Source: Deefgea rivuli DSM 18356 (GTDB taxonomy: Bacteria; Pseudomonadota; Gammaproteobacteria; Burkholderiales; Chitinibacteraceae). From it: a stretch of 64,000 bases of DNA. The position numbers and the translations under genes are program-made. This document shows, one piece after another, positions 1 to 8,458 of the stretch (the first letter of the stretch is position 1; every line of letters starts with the position of its first letter). The stretch covers positions 40,422-104,421 of the forward strand of contig NZ_JHVM01000014.1 in NCBI RefSeq assembly GCF_000620145.1. Reading direction: 5' to 3'. The notes beneath the pieces are model-generated. The model made no database searches. It was not told the DNA's origin and saw only the letters and a program-made list of their open reading frames with translations.

Positions 1-925
1 TGCCAGCGACCAGATTCGATTCAATCATCACGCCGACCAAAGCTTGGCTGCCGTTCACGATTTGATTAATCACATCAGCCATGACCAGCGGTTGCAATTC
101 GGCTTTTTTGTAGCTGTTCGCGTGCGAGCAATCGACGATGATATTGGTCGGGAGTTTGGCTTTTTTCAGCGCTTGCTCGGCCATCGCCACCGACACGGTG
201 TCGTAATTGGGCCGACCATCACCACCACGCAATACCACGTGGCCGTATTGATTACCGCGCGTACGCACAATGGATACTCGACCTTGGCCGTTTAAGCCCA
301 AGAAAGAATGCGGATGCGATGCGGATAAAATCGCATTAATCGCAATGCTGATATCGCCATCAGTGCCGTTTTTAAAGCCCACTGGCGTTGACAAACCCGA
401 CGACATTTCGCGATGCGTTTGCGATTCAGTGGTGCGCGCGCCAATCGCCGTCCATGCGATCAAATCGCCCAAGTATTGCGGTGAAATAGGATCGAGCGCT
501 TCGGTCGCCGTCGGCAAGCCTAACTCGCACACATCAAGCAAGAAACGACGCGCTTTTTCCATGCCCAAATCCACCTGGAAAGAATCATCCATACTTGGAT
601 CATTGATGTATCCCTTCCAGCCTGTTGTAGTACGTGGCTTCTCGAAATATACCCGCATGACCAATAGCATTGTGTCTTTGACTTCTTCTTGCAGCGCTTT
701 CAAGCGCCGCGCGTAATCAAGACCCGCAACAGGATCATGAATCGAACAGGGGCCAACGACGACGATCAAACGATTATCTTTGCGATCCAGAATATTTTTC
801 AGCGCTTCACGCCCCGCATCAACAACTTGAGCGGCATATTCAGAAATCGGCAAACGCGCATGCAGGTCTTCCGGCGTTGGCATCGCGTCAAACGAAAGGA
901 CGTTAATATTTTCTAATTTATTCAT
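1..925 (-). CDS. aroG: Class I DAHP synthase (3-deoxy-7-phosphoheptulonate synthase), 5' part only
   Basis: Condenses phosphoenolpyruvate with erythrose 4-phosphate, the first step of the shikimate pathway. I translated the complement from the ATG at 923-925; the frame stays open for about 308 codons to the window edge, so only the C-terminus is missing (family length is about 350). Visible signatures in order are GPCSIHD, KPRTTTGWKG, ESQTHREM, GFKNGT and DCSHANS, the usual PEP, metal and sugar-phosphate binding segments of the AroF/G/H type. Which aromatic amino acid inhibits this isozyme cannot be told from the sequence, so the aroG symbol is a family-level label. The gene stands alone in this window, with azoR behind it in the same direction and about 100 bases away. 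Confidence 0.93.
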   Translation of the reverse strand, partial: MNKLENINVLSFDAMPTPEDLHARLPISEYAAQVVDAGREALKNILDRKDNRLIVVVGPCSIHDPVAGLDYARRLKALQEEVKDTMLLVMRVYFEKPRTTTGWKGYINDPSMDDSFQVDLGMEKARRFLLDVCELGLPTATEALDPISPQYLGDLIAWTAIGARTTESQTHREMSSGLSTPVGFKNGTDGDISIAINAILSASHPHSFLGLNGQGRVSIVRTRGNQYGHVVLRGGDGRPNYDTVSVAMAEQALKKAKLPTNIIVDCSHANSYKKAELQPLVMADVINQIVNGSQALVGVMIESNLVAG

Positions 926-1022
926 TTTGGCAGCTCAAGCAAGGTGGGCAATATAAGCATTATAAACACCTGCTCTGCGCTGCATAGACTGCGTATTACA
1001 GCAAGCTGCAATACGCATACGT

Positions 1023-1625
1023 TTAGTTGGCGACGCCACTCAAGCTTTCACGTGCGGCGGCGATGGCTAGATCGCGAACATCAGGTCCCATAGCTAGCCC
1101 TTCGGCAGAAATCACGCGGATATCGCTAATGCCGATAAAGCCCAGCACCACGCGCAGATAATCAATATGCGCAATGCCGGTTGCCGTGCCTTGATGCTGG
1201 CCGCCCGCCGTCGCAACAATCACCGCGCGTTTGTCAGTCGCCAAACCTTCAGCGCCATTTGCGCCGTATTTAAACGTCACGCCGGCCACGGTAATCATAT
1301 CGATCCATGCTTTAAGCTGGCTAGGTACCGAAAAGTTATACATCGGCGCGCCCAGCACCAACACATCAGCGGCTAAAAATTCAGCCATTACCGCTTCAGA
1401 CAAAGCCACTTGCGCTGCTTGCTCGGCGCTACGTGATTCGGCTGGCGTGCCTTTGGCGGCTAAAAATGCATCGTCGAGTTGCAAATTGAGTTGGCGCGTT
1501 ACATCGCGGTAAGTGACGTTCACACTTGGCTCGGCGAGGCGAATGCTTTCAACCACTTCGGCGGTGAGTTGGCGTGATACTGAATGGTCGCCAAGAATGC
1601 TGGAATCGATATGAAGAAGGTTCAT
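1023..1625 (-). CDS. azoR: FMN-dependent NADH:quinone/azo reductase AzoR
   Basis: A 200-residue flavodoxin-fold oxidoreductase that reduces quinones and azo compounds with NADH, in the cytoplasm. The family signature GAPMYNFSVPSQLKAWID sits in the middle (near residue 95), and the FMN-binding ATAGGQHQG segment near residue 140. The length equals that of E. coli AzoR. It is divergent from a LysR-type regulator gene across about 96 bases, the classic arrangement for a LysR-controlled azoreductase, and the shared intergenic region holds a good inverted repeat. Induction by quinone or electrophile stress is likely but inferred only from family and context. Confidence 0.93.
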   Translation of the reverse strand: MNLLHIDSSILGDHSVSRQLTAEVVESIRLAEPSVNVTYRDVTRQLNLQLDDAFLAAKGTPAESRSAEQAAQVALSEAVMAEFLAADVLVLGAPMYNFSVPSQLKAWIDMITVAGVTFKYGANGAEGLATDKRAVIVATAGGQHQGTATGIAHIDYLRVVLGFIGISDIRVISAEGLAMGPDVRDLAIAAARESLSGVAN

Positions 1626-1653
1626 TTTGTTGCCTCTTGCGTTAAATGATTAG

Positions 1654-1670
1654 ATGTACACATCGTACAT
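1654..1670. promoter_or_regulatory. Candidate LysR operator between azoR and its regulator
   Basis: The sequence ATGTAC-ACATC-GTACAT is a perfect 6-bp inverted repeat with a 5-base spacer, about 29 bases upstream of the azoR start and 52 upstream of the LysR gene. Its size and the T...A symmetry fit LysR-type binding sites. Binding itself is inference. Confidence 0.5.
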
Positions 1671-1721
1671 TTGATGCAAAATAAGCACTAGACAGCAAAA
1701 TCAGGAAGGATTGTCCTAGCT

Positions 1722-2621
1722 ATGTTACCAATCGATATTGATTACAACGATTACGTCTATTTTGCTCGCGTGATTGAATTTGGCGGCTTTTCGGCGGCGG
1801 CGCGGCAAATGGGGATTCCTAAATCACGTTTATCACGGCGAATTGCCGGATTAGAAGAACGCTTGGGCGTACGGCTACTGCAACGCAGTACGCGAAAATT
1901 GACGCTAACCGACGTGGGGCAAAAATTTCTGACCCACTGCCAAGCGCTGCAACGCGAAGCGGAAATTGCTGAGTGCATCGTTGCCAGCGTGAAAGCCGAG
2001 CCTTCGGGGCGAGTGCGGCTCAGCATGCCGCCGGCATTGCTCGATGGCTTAGCACCGGTTTTGCAGCGTTTTATCGTTGAAAATCCCAAAGTCGTGCTGG
2101 AAACCATCGCGACAACACGCCGTGTCGATTTGCTCGAAGAAGGTATCGACGTCGCGCTGCGCGTGCGGGCGACCGATGATGAAGACCCGCAATGGGCAAC
2201 ACGCCGTCTGCGCGCCACACGCGGTATTTTGGTGGCCAGCCCTGAATTAGTCGCAAAACTGGGGGGCTTGACCACGCCCGGCGCACTCACGCTCGCGCCA
2301 GCGCTCGGCACGGTCAACGCCGATCAACGCATTCATTGGCGGCTGGTGAATGCAGCAGGCGAGGTTCGCGAATTTGTACTGCCACCGCGCTTGGTCAGCG
2401 AGCATTTTGGCTTGCGTCGCCAAGCGGCGATTGATGGCCTTGGCGTGACGATGTTGCCGCAAGAAGATGCTAGTGCAGATATTGCGGCTGGATTATTGGT
2501 CGAAGTGCTACCCGAATGGCGTTTCCCGCTCAGCCATTTACAAGCGGTCTACGCCAGCCAACGCGGCCTAGCGCCTGCGGTGCGTGCCTTATTGGATTTA
2601 TTGGTGGAGACGATGGCTTAA
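1722..2621 (+). CDS. LysR-family transcriptional regulator, likely controls azoR
   Basis: A 299-residue regulator with the N-terminal winged helix-turn-helix (residues about 8-65, including FGGFSAAARQMGIPKSRLSR and the typical ERLGVRLLQRSTR wing) and a C-terminal LysR substrate-binding domain (about 95-295). Length is normal for the family. It is transcribed divergently from azoR; such partners usually activate the neighbour and repress themselves, sensing a quinone-like ligand. The ligand is unknown here. The start ATG follows GGAAGGATTG. Confidence 0.9.
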   Translation: MLPIDIDYNDYVYFARVIEFGGFSAAARQMGIPKSRLSRRIAGLEERLGVRLLQRSTRKLTLTDVGQKFLTHCQALQREAEIAECIVASVKAEPSGRVRLSMPPALLDGLAPVLQRFIVENPKVVLETIATTRRVDLLEEGIDVALRVRATDDEDPQWATRRLRATRGILVASPELVAKLGGLTTPGALTLAPALGTVNADQRIHWRLVNAAGEVREFVLPPRLVSEHFGLRRQAAIDGLGVTMLPQEDASADIAAGLLVEVLPEWRFPLSHLQAVYASQRGLAPAVRALLDLLVETMA

Positions 2622-2716
2622 GAATAAATACCTAAATTGCCAATTCATTGATGCGGAGAATTAAGCCGCGCTGCACTATACTAAAACCACTTTTAATTGA
2701 TCCACAGGCCAACATC

Positions 2717-3070
2717 ATGCGAATGTATCAGCTACTGACTGCAATCACCCTCGCCCTACTCTCGGTCAGCAGCTTGGCGAAACATCATGATTGCAAGGAG
2801 TTCAAAAACGAGCAAGCTCGGCAAAACTGCCGCGAGCATCACGATGATAAAAAACACAATTGCTATGATTCAAAAAACAATAAAACGAAAGAGAAATGCC
2901 GCAACGACGGCAATTATTATGGCAATGGCGATAAAAATGACAAAATGTACCGGCCAGATCAGCAGCACAGAACCAAATCGCAGAAAGAGGCACAGCAATT
3001 TTGCGCTAGCGCACACAGCGCGCTCGATCATGATGCTTGCATGAGCGGCCAAGGCTACCCAAAACGCTAA
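2717..3070 (+). CDS. Small exported Cys/His/Lys-rich hypothetical protein
   Basis: I do not recognise a named family. From the ATG at 2717 the 117-residue product starts with a clear signal peptide ending in VSSLA before KHHDCKEF. The mature part is very hydrophilic, rich in Asn, Lys, Asp and His, and carries six Cys in short CxxxxxC-like spacings, suggesting disulfides or metal binding in the periplasm. An upstream in-frame ATG at 2648 would put 23 charged residues before the signal peptide and was rejected. It is convergent with the next gene and shares a bidirectional terminator with it. Confidence 0.7.
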   Translation: MRMYQLLTAITLALLSVSSLAKHHDCKEFKNEQARQNCREHHDDKKHNCYDSKNNKTKEKCRNDGNYYGNGDKNDKMYRPDQQHRTKSQKEAQQFCASAHSALDHDACMSGQGYPKR

Positions 3071-3093
3071 TTGCAAAGATATTTAAAGACATT

Positions 3094-3122
3094 AAAAAAA
3101 GCCGCAGCAGCGGCTTTTTTTA
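3094..3122. terminator. Bidirectional rho-independent terminator
   Basis: GCCGC-AGCA-GCGGC hairpin flanked by an A-run on the left and a T-run on the right, lying between two convergent genes, so it can serve both strands. Confidence 0.85.
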
Positions 3123-3148
3123 ATCTAAAGATTTCAACTTACAGCAAT

Positions 3149-3457
3149 TTAGTTGCGACCGTAACGGCGGCGGCGGATCACCGTAAAGCCAATGACACCC
3201 AAGGCAATCATTGCGTAGATTTGCGAATCACCATCATCTTTAACGGCTTTAACGCTTGGCGTAGGCTTCACCGACAACACATTCGCCCCCAGAGGAGCCG
3301 GCACCGCCAGCAAATTGGCCGACTCTAGGCTGCCATTCGCAGCAGCAAATACTGCAGCCCCTTGCAATCCGCCCGCTGCCGACAATACGGCGGCCTGCGC
3401 AGGTGCTGCCAAACTCAGCGCAGCGAGCATTAAGCTTAATATCCGAAGTCGCAACAT
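3149..3457 (-). CDS. Small exported protein with a PEP-CTERM-like C-terminal sorting tail
   Basis: A 102-residue product. Residues 1-22 form a signal peptide ending APAQA; the middle is Ala/Val/Pro-rich and low in complexity; the C-terminus has one hydrophobic helix (about residues 80-95) followed at once by the basic cluster IRRRRYGRN. A short polar stretch, a single membrane helix and an Arg cluster at the extreme C-terminus are the layout of exosortase or rhombosortase-type sorting tails. The exact PEP or GlyGly motif is not present (the helix is preceded by KDDGDSQ), so the assignment is by architecture only. No exosortase gene is in the window. Confidence 0.65.
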   Translation of the reverse strand: MLRLRILSLMLAALSLAAPAQAAVLSAAGGLQGAAVFAAANGSLESANLLAVPAPLGANVLSVKPTPSVKAVKDDGDSQIYAMIALGVIGFTVIRRRRYGRN

Positions 3458-3709
3458 AGCGCTGCCCCTAAAATGGTTTATATGAAGTGCATTTTACCTG
3501 CTCTTAGATTACAAATCTATGACAAGTAACCATATTATGCTGCACCTGCACATTTTTGTGGGCTACTTCACGCGTAAGTTATACCCGCCACGCGCTGCTA
3601 ATCGGTTTGGCGCGAAATATGAGTAATTAATACCGCTGTGCTATGTTGATGGCTTACTGCACAGCATTGAAATTGATGTCAGCATAAGGGCTATTGTGGA
3701 GATTTTATT

Positions 3710-5023
3710 GTGATTGCAATTGAGTTATTGGTGGTGCTGGGCGCCATTTTATTGGGCGCACGCTTATCAGGGGTCGGCCTTGGCGTGATGGGTGGCTTGG
3801 GCTTGGCGATCTTGGTGTTTGTGTTCGGCTTACGCCCAACCTCTGCGCCGATTGATGTGATGCTGATGATACTCGCGGTCATCACGACGGCGGCGTGTTT
3901 ACAGGCGGCAGGCGGGATGGCATTTTTGGTGCAAATCGCCGAGAAAATCTTACGCCGAAATCCCAAGCGCATCACTTTTTTCGCGCCCTTGGTGACTTAC
4001 TTTTTCACGCTGTTTGCCGGAACAGGCCATGTTGCTTACGCGGTGTTGCCTGTCATTGCCGAAGTGGCGCATGAATCAGGCGTACGCCCAGAGCGGCCTT
4101 TATCGATTGCCGTGATTGCATCGCAAGCGGCGATTACTGCCAGCCCGATTTCAGCTGCCACGGTGGCTTTGTTGGCGTTGTTGTCGCCAGCAGGCATTCA
4201 TTTGGGCGATATTTTGCAAATTGCGATTCCAGCCACCTTGATCGGCACGATGGCGGGCGCGTTAATGGCGAGTCGCCAAGGTTGCGAGCTGCATTTAGAT
4301 CCCGTCTACCGCGAACGACTTGAGCGCGGCGATTTTGCGCAAAACCAGCAGCAAGCATCGATTACCTTGCCCCACGGTGCGCGCCGCTCAGTGGCGATCT
4401 TTTTTGCGGCAGTGGTCACCGTCGTTTTGCTGGGCTCTATCCCAACGCTGCGCCCAACGTGGCTGGTCGATGGCACCATCGTGCAGCTGGATATGTCGCA
4501 AGCGATTGAAATCGTCATGTTATCGGCTGCGGCGTTGATGCTCTTGCTGTGTAAAGTGAACCCCGAAGAAGTGATAAAAAGCTCGGTGTTTCGTGCGGGT
4601 TCCGCAGCGGTAATCGGGATTTTTGGCGTGGCGTGGATGGGTGACACTTTTATTCAAAGCAATTTGAGCTTTTTTTCTGGCTCAATCCAAAGCATCGTCA
4701 CCGCGCAGCCGTGGCTGTTTGCGGTAGCTTTATTTGGCATGTCGATTTTATTGTATTCGCAAGCGGCAACGATACGCGCCATGCTGCCGCTGGGCATCGC
4801 GCTGGGTCTGCCTGCACCCGCTTTGATCGCAATGTTCCCGAGTGTGAATGGCTACTTTTTTATCCCCAACTACCCCACCGTGATTGCCGCGATTAATTTT
4901 GACCGCACTGGCACAACCCGCATCGGCAAATATTTACTCAATCACAGCTTTATGCTGCCCGGCTTGGTGTGTTCGATTACGTCGGTCGCGAGCGGATTTT
5001 TACTGAGCAGTATTCTGCTGTAG
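3710..5023 (+). CDS. Anaerobic C4-dicarboxylate transporter, DcuA/DcuB family
   Basis: Inner-membrane antiporter of 437 residues for fumarate, succinate, malate or aspartate. Family-typical stretches are visible: RPTSAPIDVMLMILAVITT with AACLQAAGG (residues about 43-70), FAGTGHVAYAVLPVIAEVA, and ASQAAITASPISAATVALL; about ten hydrophobic segments run to the end. Start is GTG, preceded by GTGGAG at good spacing. DcuA and DcuB cannot be separated by eye. It suggests fumarate respiration or aspartate uptake at low oxygen. A strong terminator follows, shared with the convergent beta-lactamase gene. Confidence 0.92.
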   Translation: MIAIELLVVLGAILLGARLSGVGLGVMGGLGLAILVFVFGLRPTSAPIDVMLMILAVITTAACLQAAGGMAFLVQIAEKILRRNPKRITFFAPLVTYFFTLFAGTGHVAYAVLPVIAEVAHESGVRPERPLSIAVIASQAAITASPISAATVALLALLSPAGIHLGDILQIAIPATLIGTMAGALMASRQGCELHLDPVYRERLERGDFAQNQQQASITLPHGARRSVAIFFAAVVTVVLLGSIPTLRPTWLVDGTIVQLDMSQAIEIVMLSAAALMLLLCKVNPEEVIKSSVFRAGSAAVIGIFGVAWMGDTFIQSNLSFFSGSIQSIVTAQPWLFAVALFGMSILLYSQAATIRAMLPLGIALGLPAPALIAMFPSVNGYFFIPNYPTVIAAINFDRTGTTRIGKYLLNHSFMLPGLVCSITSVASGFLLSSILL

Positions 5024-5045
5024 CTTCTGCGACCCTCAGGCTTCT

Positions 5046-5076
5046 AATAAAAAGGCCATCCTTTGATGGCCTTTTT
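5046..5076. terminator. Bidirectional terminator between dcu and the beta-lactamase gene
   Basis: AAAAAGGCCATC-CTTT-GATGGCCTTTTT: perfect 7-bp GC-containing stem extended by A/T pairs, with a T-run on either strand. Confidence 0.9.
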
Positions 5077-5081
5077 CAATT

Positions 5082-5879
5082 TCATTTGACTGTAGGCAGC
5101 AAACCTTGCGTGCGTAAACTCGCCTTTGCGATATCAATCCGCTTGGGTAAATCACTGGCATCGGGAATGTCCATATTCAGCGCAAAGCTATACAATTTGC
5201 CGTCTTGCTCCACCCAACCGACAAACCAGCCTATCGATGGCTGCTTGCGGCCAGTCCAACCTGTTTTGCCATATAACTTCCAATTTCTGCCGGTTTCCAG
5301 CAACGTAATCTCACGTACCGCCGCCTGTATTTCTGCCGAATAAGGTAATGCACCTTGCGCAAGGCGAGTCAAAAATTGCACTTGCTCTACCGCGCTGATT
5401 TTCAGCGAATCATTCAGCCAAAATTGATCGACACCGCCCTCTATCGTTTTATTACCATAATTCAACAAGCTTAGATTTTGCTGCATAGGCGTCAAACCAA
5501 TCCGCCGCGCCAGCTCTTGATACGCCGATACATTCGACACAGGCAAAGCGCCGCGCAAACCCATATCGTGTTCCCACGATTTCAGATATTGCGGCGTGCC
5601 GTCGTAATGATAAAACACCTCGTCCACACTGCTTACCGAGCCGGTCGCCAAACCAATCAGGCTATTGGGAATTTTAAACGTCGATGCCGGTGAATACCGC
5701 GTCGCCGCACGCGCCGTATTGTGGCCTATCCAGCGCTGCGCGCCCACATCCAGCATCACAAACGTGCCGCTCACCTTGGCATCACGAAAGTGTGCTGCAA
5801 TTTGCGGGCTCGTTTGAATCTCCAGCGCCAAGGCGGCAGGGCTGAGTAAAAAAGCAAATAAGAACAAAAAACGACGCAT
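5082..5879 (-). CDS. Class D (OXA-type) serine beta-lactamase, chromosomal
   Basis: A 265-residue periplasmic enzyme that hydrolyses beta-lactams by a carbamylated-lysine mechanism. Signal peptide at residues 1-18 (ending in ALA). Class D motifs are all in place, numbered from the ATG at 5879: STFK at 66-69 (Ser66 nucleophile, Lys69), SNV at 115-117, YGN at 141-143, Trp154 in the omega-loop and KTG at 205-207. A GTG lies directly before the chosen ATG; GGGAG is spaced best for the ATG. No mobile element, integron site or resistance neighbour is near, so it looks intrinsic. Which drugs it hydrolyses, including carbapenems, cannot be predicted by eye. Confidence 0.93.
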   Translation of the reverse strand: MRRFLFLFAFLLSPAALALEIQTSPQIAAHFRDAKVSGTFVMLDVGAQRWIGHNTARAATRYSPASTFKIPNSLIGLATGSVSSVDEVFYHYDGTPQYLKSWEHDMGLRGALPVSNVSAYQELARRIGLTPMQQNLSLLNYGNKTIEGGVDQFWLNDSLKISAVEQVQFLTRLAQGALPYSAEIQAAVREITLLETGRNWKLYGKTGWTGRKQPSIGWFVGWVEQDGKLYSFALNMDIPDASDLPKRIDIAKASLRTQGLLPTVK

Positions 5880-5945
5880 CACAATCTCCCAAAAATTCGA
5901 GCTATTTTGCCAAAATCTACGCGGCGTCGCTTGGTATTAATGCAT

Positions 5946-5995
5946 GGGTATTGCCACAAAGGCATTATTAAACAAAGCCTACGAGAAAATACATC
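5946..5995. repeat. Dispersed palindrome, copy 1
   Basis: GGGTATT...ATACATC ends, partly complementary inner arms (AAGGC with GCCT), centre ATTATTAAAC. Member of the palindrome family described in the findings; lies upstream of the beta-lactamase gene and of the PAS receptor. Confidence 0.65.
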
Positions 5996-6160
5996 AAGGT
6001 AAAACATCATTTTCAATTGCCTATCTGACTCCCACCCAAACGAAACGATGCTGCACTGCACTTTGGTGATAAAAAAAAGCCGATTTTTTTATCTTCATGA
6101 ACCATACTAATTTTTAAATTTATTCGTAACTAGCCGCTTAATTTTCACAGGACAGCATTT

Positions 6161-7939
6161 ATGTTTTCACTGAGTCGTTTATTTAATCGGCAAAATGCCC
6201 AAGATATTGTCAATGCATTGAACACCACGCAAGCCGTGATCCAATTCAAACTTGATGGCACGATTGAAAATGCCAATCCTATTTTTTTGCAATTACTCGG
6301 TTATCGGCTCGATGAAGTGGTCGGCCAGCATCATCGGATTTTCGTCGCGAAAGACGAAGCTAATAGTGCTGAATATCGTGAATTCTGGGAAAAACTACGC
6401 AGCGGCCAAGCGCAAACTCAGTCGTTTAAGCGCATTACCAAAAGCGGCCAAGAAATCTGGATTCAAGCGTCCTACACGCCGATTTTTCGCAATGGCAAAG
6501 TAACGAGAGTTATCAAATTCGCGACTAATATCACCGAGCAAGTGATTAAAAATTCGGATTATTCGTCGCAAGTTGAGGCGATTAGCCGTGCGCAAGCGGT
6601 GATTGAATTTGATTTGCAAGGTACGATTTTGCGCGCCAATCAAAACTTCCTGCAATTGATGGGCTATAGCGAAAACGAAGTGGTGGGCAAGCATCACCAG
6701 ATTTTTGTCGATAGCCAAGAAGCCAATAGCCCGGAATATCGCGCTTTTTGGGATAAGCTGAGAAAAGGCGAATACCAAACTGCGGAATATCGCCGCTTTG
6801 GTAAAGGCGGCAAGGAAGTGTGGATTCATGCCACGTATAACCCGATTAAAACTCCCGATGGCACTTTAATTAAAGTCGTTAAATATGCCAGCGATATTAC
6901 CGAGCAAATCCGCCAGCGTGCCGAATTCAGATTGCTGTCTTTAGTCGTGAATGAAACCGATAATTCAATCATTATTACCGATGCGAATGGTTTGATTATT
7001 TTTGTAAATCACGGATTTACTAATTTGACTGGCTATTCAGCAGCTGAAGCAAAAGGCAAAAAACCAGGGCAATTATTGCAAGGCAAGCAAACCGATCCAG
7101 CAACGATAGTGGCGATTCGCCAGAGCCTACAGAGTAAAACGCCGTTTTATGGTGAAATTCTGAATTACGATAAGCGCGGTAATCCGCATTGGATTTCTTT
7201 AGCGATTAATCCTGTCACAAATGATAGCGGCAAATTGACGAATTACATTTCAATTCAAGCTGATATTTCCGCCACCAAAGAAAAATCCGTCGAATACGGT
7301 ATGCGTTTTGAAGCGATTGGTCGCACTAATGCGGTGGGCGAATGGGATAAAGACGGTAAATTATTCGAAGCCAATAGCTATATCATGCAACATTTGGGTT
7401 TTTCCGATCAGAAAGCTTTAATCGCACACAGCCGTACTTTGCCAGAAATTATGGGCCAAGAAAAATTCGAACGGGTGCTGCGGGGCGAGCAAGTGTCGGG
7501 TGAATTTGAATTATATGATGTGAATGAAAAAATCGTACTGCTGTCGTCAACGGTATCGCCCTTATTAGATACCGAAGGCAAGCTCAAATATATCGTGAGT
7601 TATGGCGTGGATGTCACTTCCAAAATGGAAGCCAGCCGCGTCACCGACGAAGAAATGGGGCAAGTGATTGCATCAAGCAATCAAATCCGACTCATTATCA
7701 ACACCATCAATTCGATTGCAGCACAAACCAATTTGCTGGCACTCAATGCGGCGATTGAAGCCGCTCGCGCTGGCGAAGCCGGACGGGGCTTTGCCGTCGT
7801 GGCCGATGAAGTACGTAAATTAGCCGTTGAATCGGCCAGCTCTGCACAAGAAATTCAAAAGTTGGTTGAGGAATCTGTGCACCGGATCGAAAGTCTAGAA
7901 ACCTCTTTACGACGTTTAAGTAGCAGCAGCCAAGAATAA
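6161..7939 (+). CDS. Soluble chemoreceptor-like protein with four PAS domains (BdlA/Aer-like)
   Basis: A 592-residue cytoplasmic receptor without any membrane segment. Four PAS/PAC units lie in series at about residues 13-130, 135-252, 257-375 and 380-497; the first two are close duplicates (both contain DEVVG/NEVVG, HH-IFV, EYR-FW). The C-terminus is a short methyl-accepting signalling module, with the kinase-contact hairpin at about 519-555 ([34 protein letters not shown]) and only some 40 residues afterwards. A PAS-repeat receptor with a minimal signalling hairpin resembles Pseudomonas BdlA, which links redox or c-di-GMP state to biofilm dispersal. Haem or FAD binding cannot be judged. GGACAG precedes the ATG. 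Confidence 0.88.
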   Translation: MFSLSRLFNRQNAQDIVNALNTTQAVIQFKLDGTIENANPIFLQLLGYRLDEVVGQHHRIFVAKDEANSAEYREFWEKLRSGQAQTQSFKRITKSGQEIWIQASYTPIFRNGKVTRVIKFATNITEQVIKNSDYSSQVEAISRAQAVIEFDLQGTILRANQNFLQLMGYSENEVVGKHHQIFVDSQEANSPEYRAFWDKLRKGEYQTAEYRRFGKGGKEVWIHATYNPIKTPDGTLIKVVKYASDITEQIRQRAEFRLLSLVVNETDNSIIITDANGLIIFVNHGFTNLTGYSAAEAKGKKPGQLLQGKQTDPATIVAIRQSLQSKTPFYGEILNYDKRGNPHWISLAINPVTNDSGKLTNYISIQADISATKEKSVEYGMRFEAIGRTNAVGEWDKDGKLFEANSYIMQHLGFSDQKALIAHSRTLPEIMGQEKFERVLRGEQVSGEFELYDVNEKIVLLSSTVSPLLDTEGKLKYIVSYGVDVTSKMEASRVTDEEMGQVIASSNQIRLIINTINSIAAQTNLLALNAAIEAARAGEAGRGFAVVADEVRKLAVESASSAQEIQKLVEESVHRIESLETSLRRLSSSSQE

Positions 7940-7979
7940 TGACGATTTCTTTTCACCCTCACCCGACATTCTATTGATA

Positions 7980-8028
7980 GGTATTGCCATGTAGTCCTTT
8001 TTAAATAAAGGCTACAACAAGATACATC
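7980..8028. repeat. Dispersed palindrome, copy 2
   Basis: GGTATTGCCATGTAGTCCTT pairs imperfectly with AAGGCTACAACAAGATACAT around a TTTAAATA centre. About 40 bases after the PAS receptor stop codon. Confidence 0.75.
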
Positions 8029-8115
8029 AATTAAATAAATTAGCGCGATGACAGCCGATTGATCATCGCTTCGCAATTCTCCGCTGAATTTCTAGAACGA
8101 TGAATAGCGAAAAAC

Positions 8116-8289
8116 TCAAGCTTCAATGGGGGTGGGGACTCGCTGCAATCTTGCCCACACCGCGAGTTTTTCTTGATCAGAGTTTTTTGACCAAGCGCGA
8201 ATTTCATCCAGCGTGCGCAGGCACGCGACGCAATGCTGACGGCGTTCATTCAATTTGCACAAATTAATACAGGGCGATGCGACGGTCAT
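8116..8289 (-). CDS. DUF1289 family small protein
   Basis: A 57-residue protein from the ATG at 8287-8289. It has the DUF1289 pattern SPCINLCKLN, then CVACLRTLDEIRAW, with four conserved Cys (CxxxC and CxxC) that probably bind a metal or Fe-S centre. The family is often found next to tRNA- or redox-related genes, and its function is not settled. The frame is open further upstream to 8394, but the family begins just before SPCI, so the shorter start was chosen. The ribosome binding site is weak. Confidence 0.75.
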   Translation of the reverse strand: MTVASPCINLCKLNERRQHCVACLRTLDEIRAWSKNSDQEKLAVWARLQRVPTPIEA

Positions 8290-8458
8290 GATCTTTAGGA
8301 TTTGAGCTGCGAAGGGGCGTATTGAACGGGATATGCGCCAAGGATGCAAGCCATTCAATACAAACGACCTTTGGTCAGCCAAGCTGTCACTCAAGCATTA
8401 TTTTTAGCTGTAAGCACTACAACTAAACCATCACTCCGCTGTTTTAATGGGGATTATC

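Noticed and set aside
270..716. 148-codon plus-strand frame
   Set aside because: Antisense shadow of the DAHP synthase gene, which has all family motifs on the complement.
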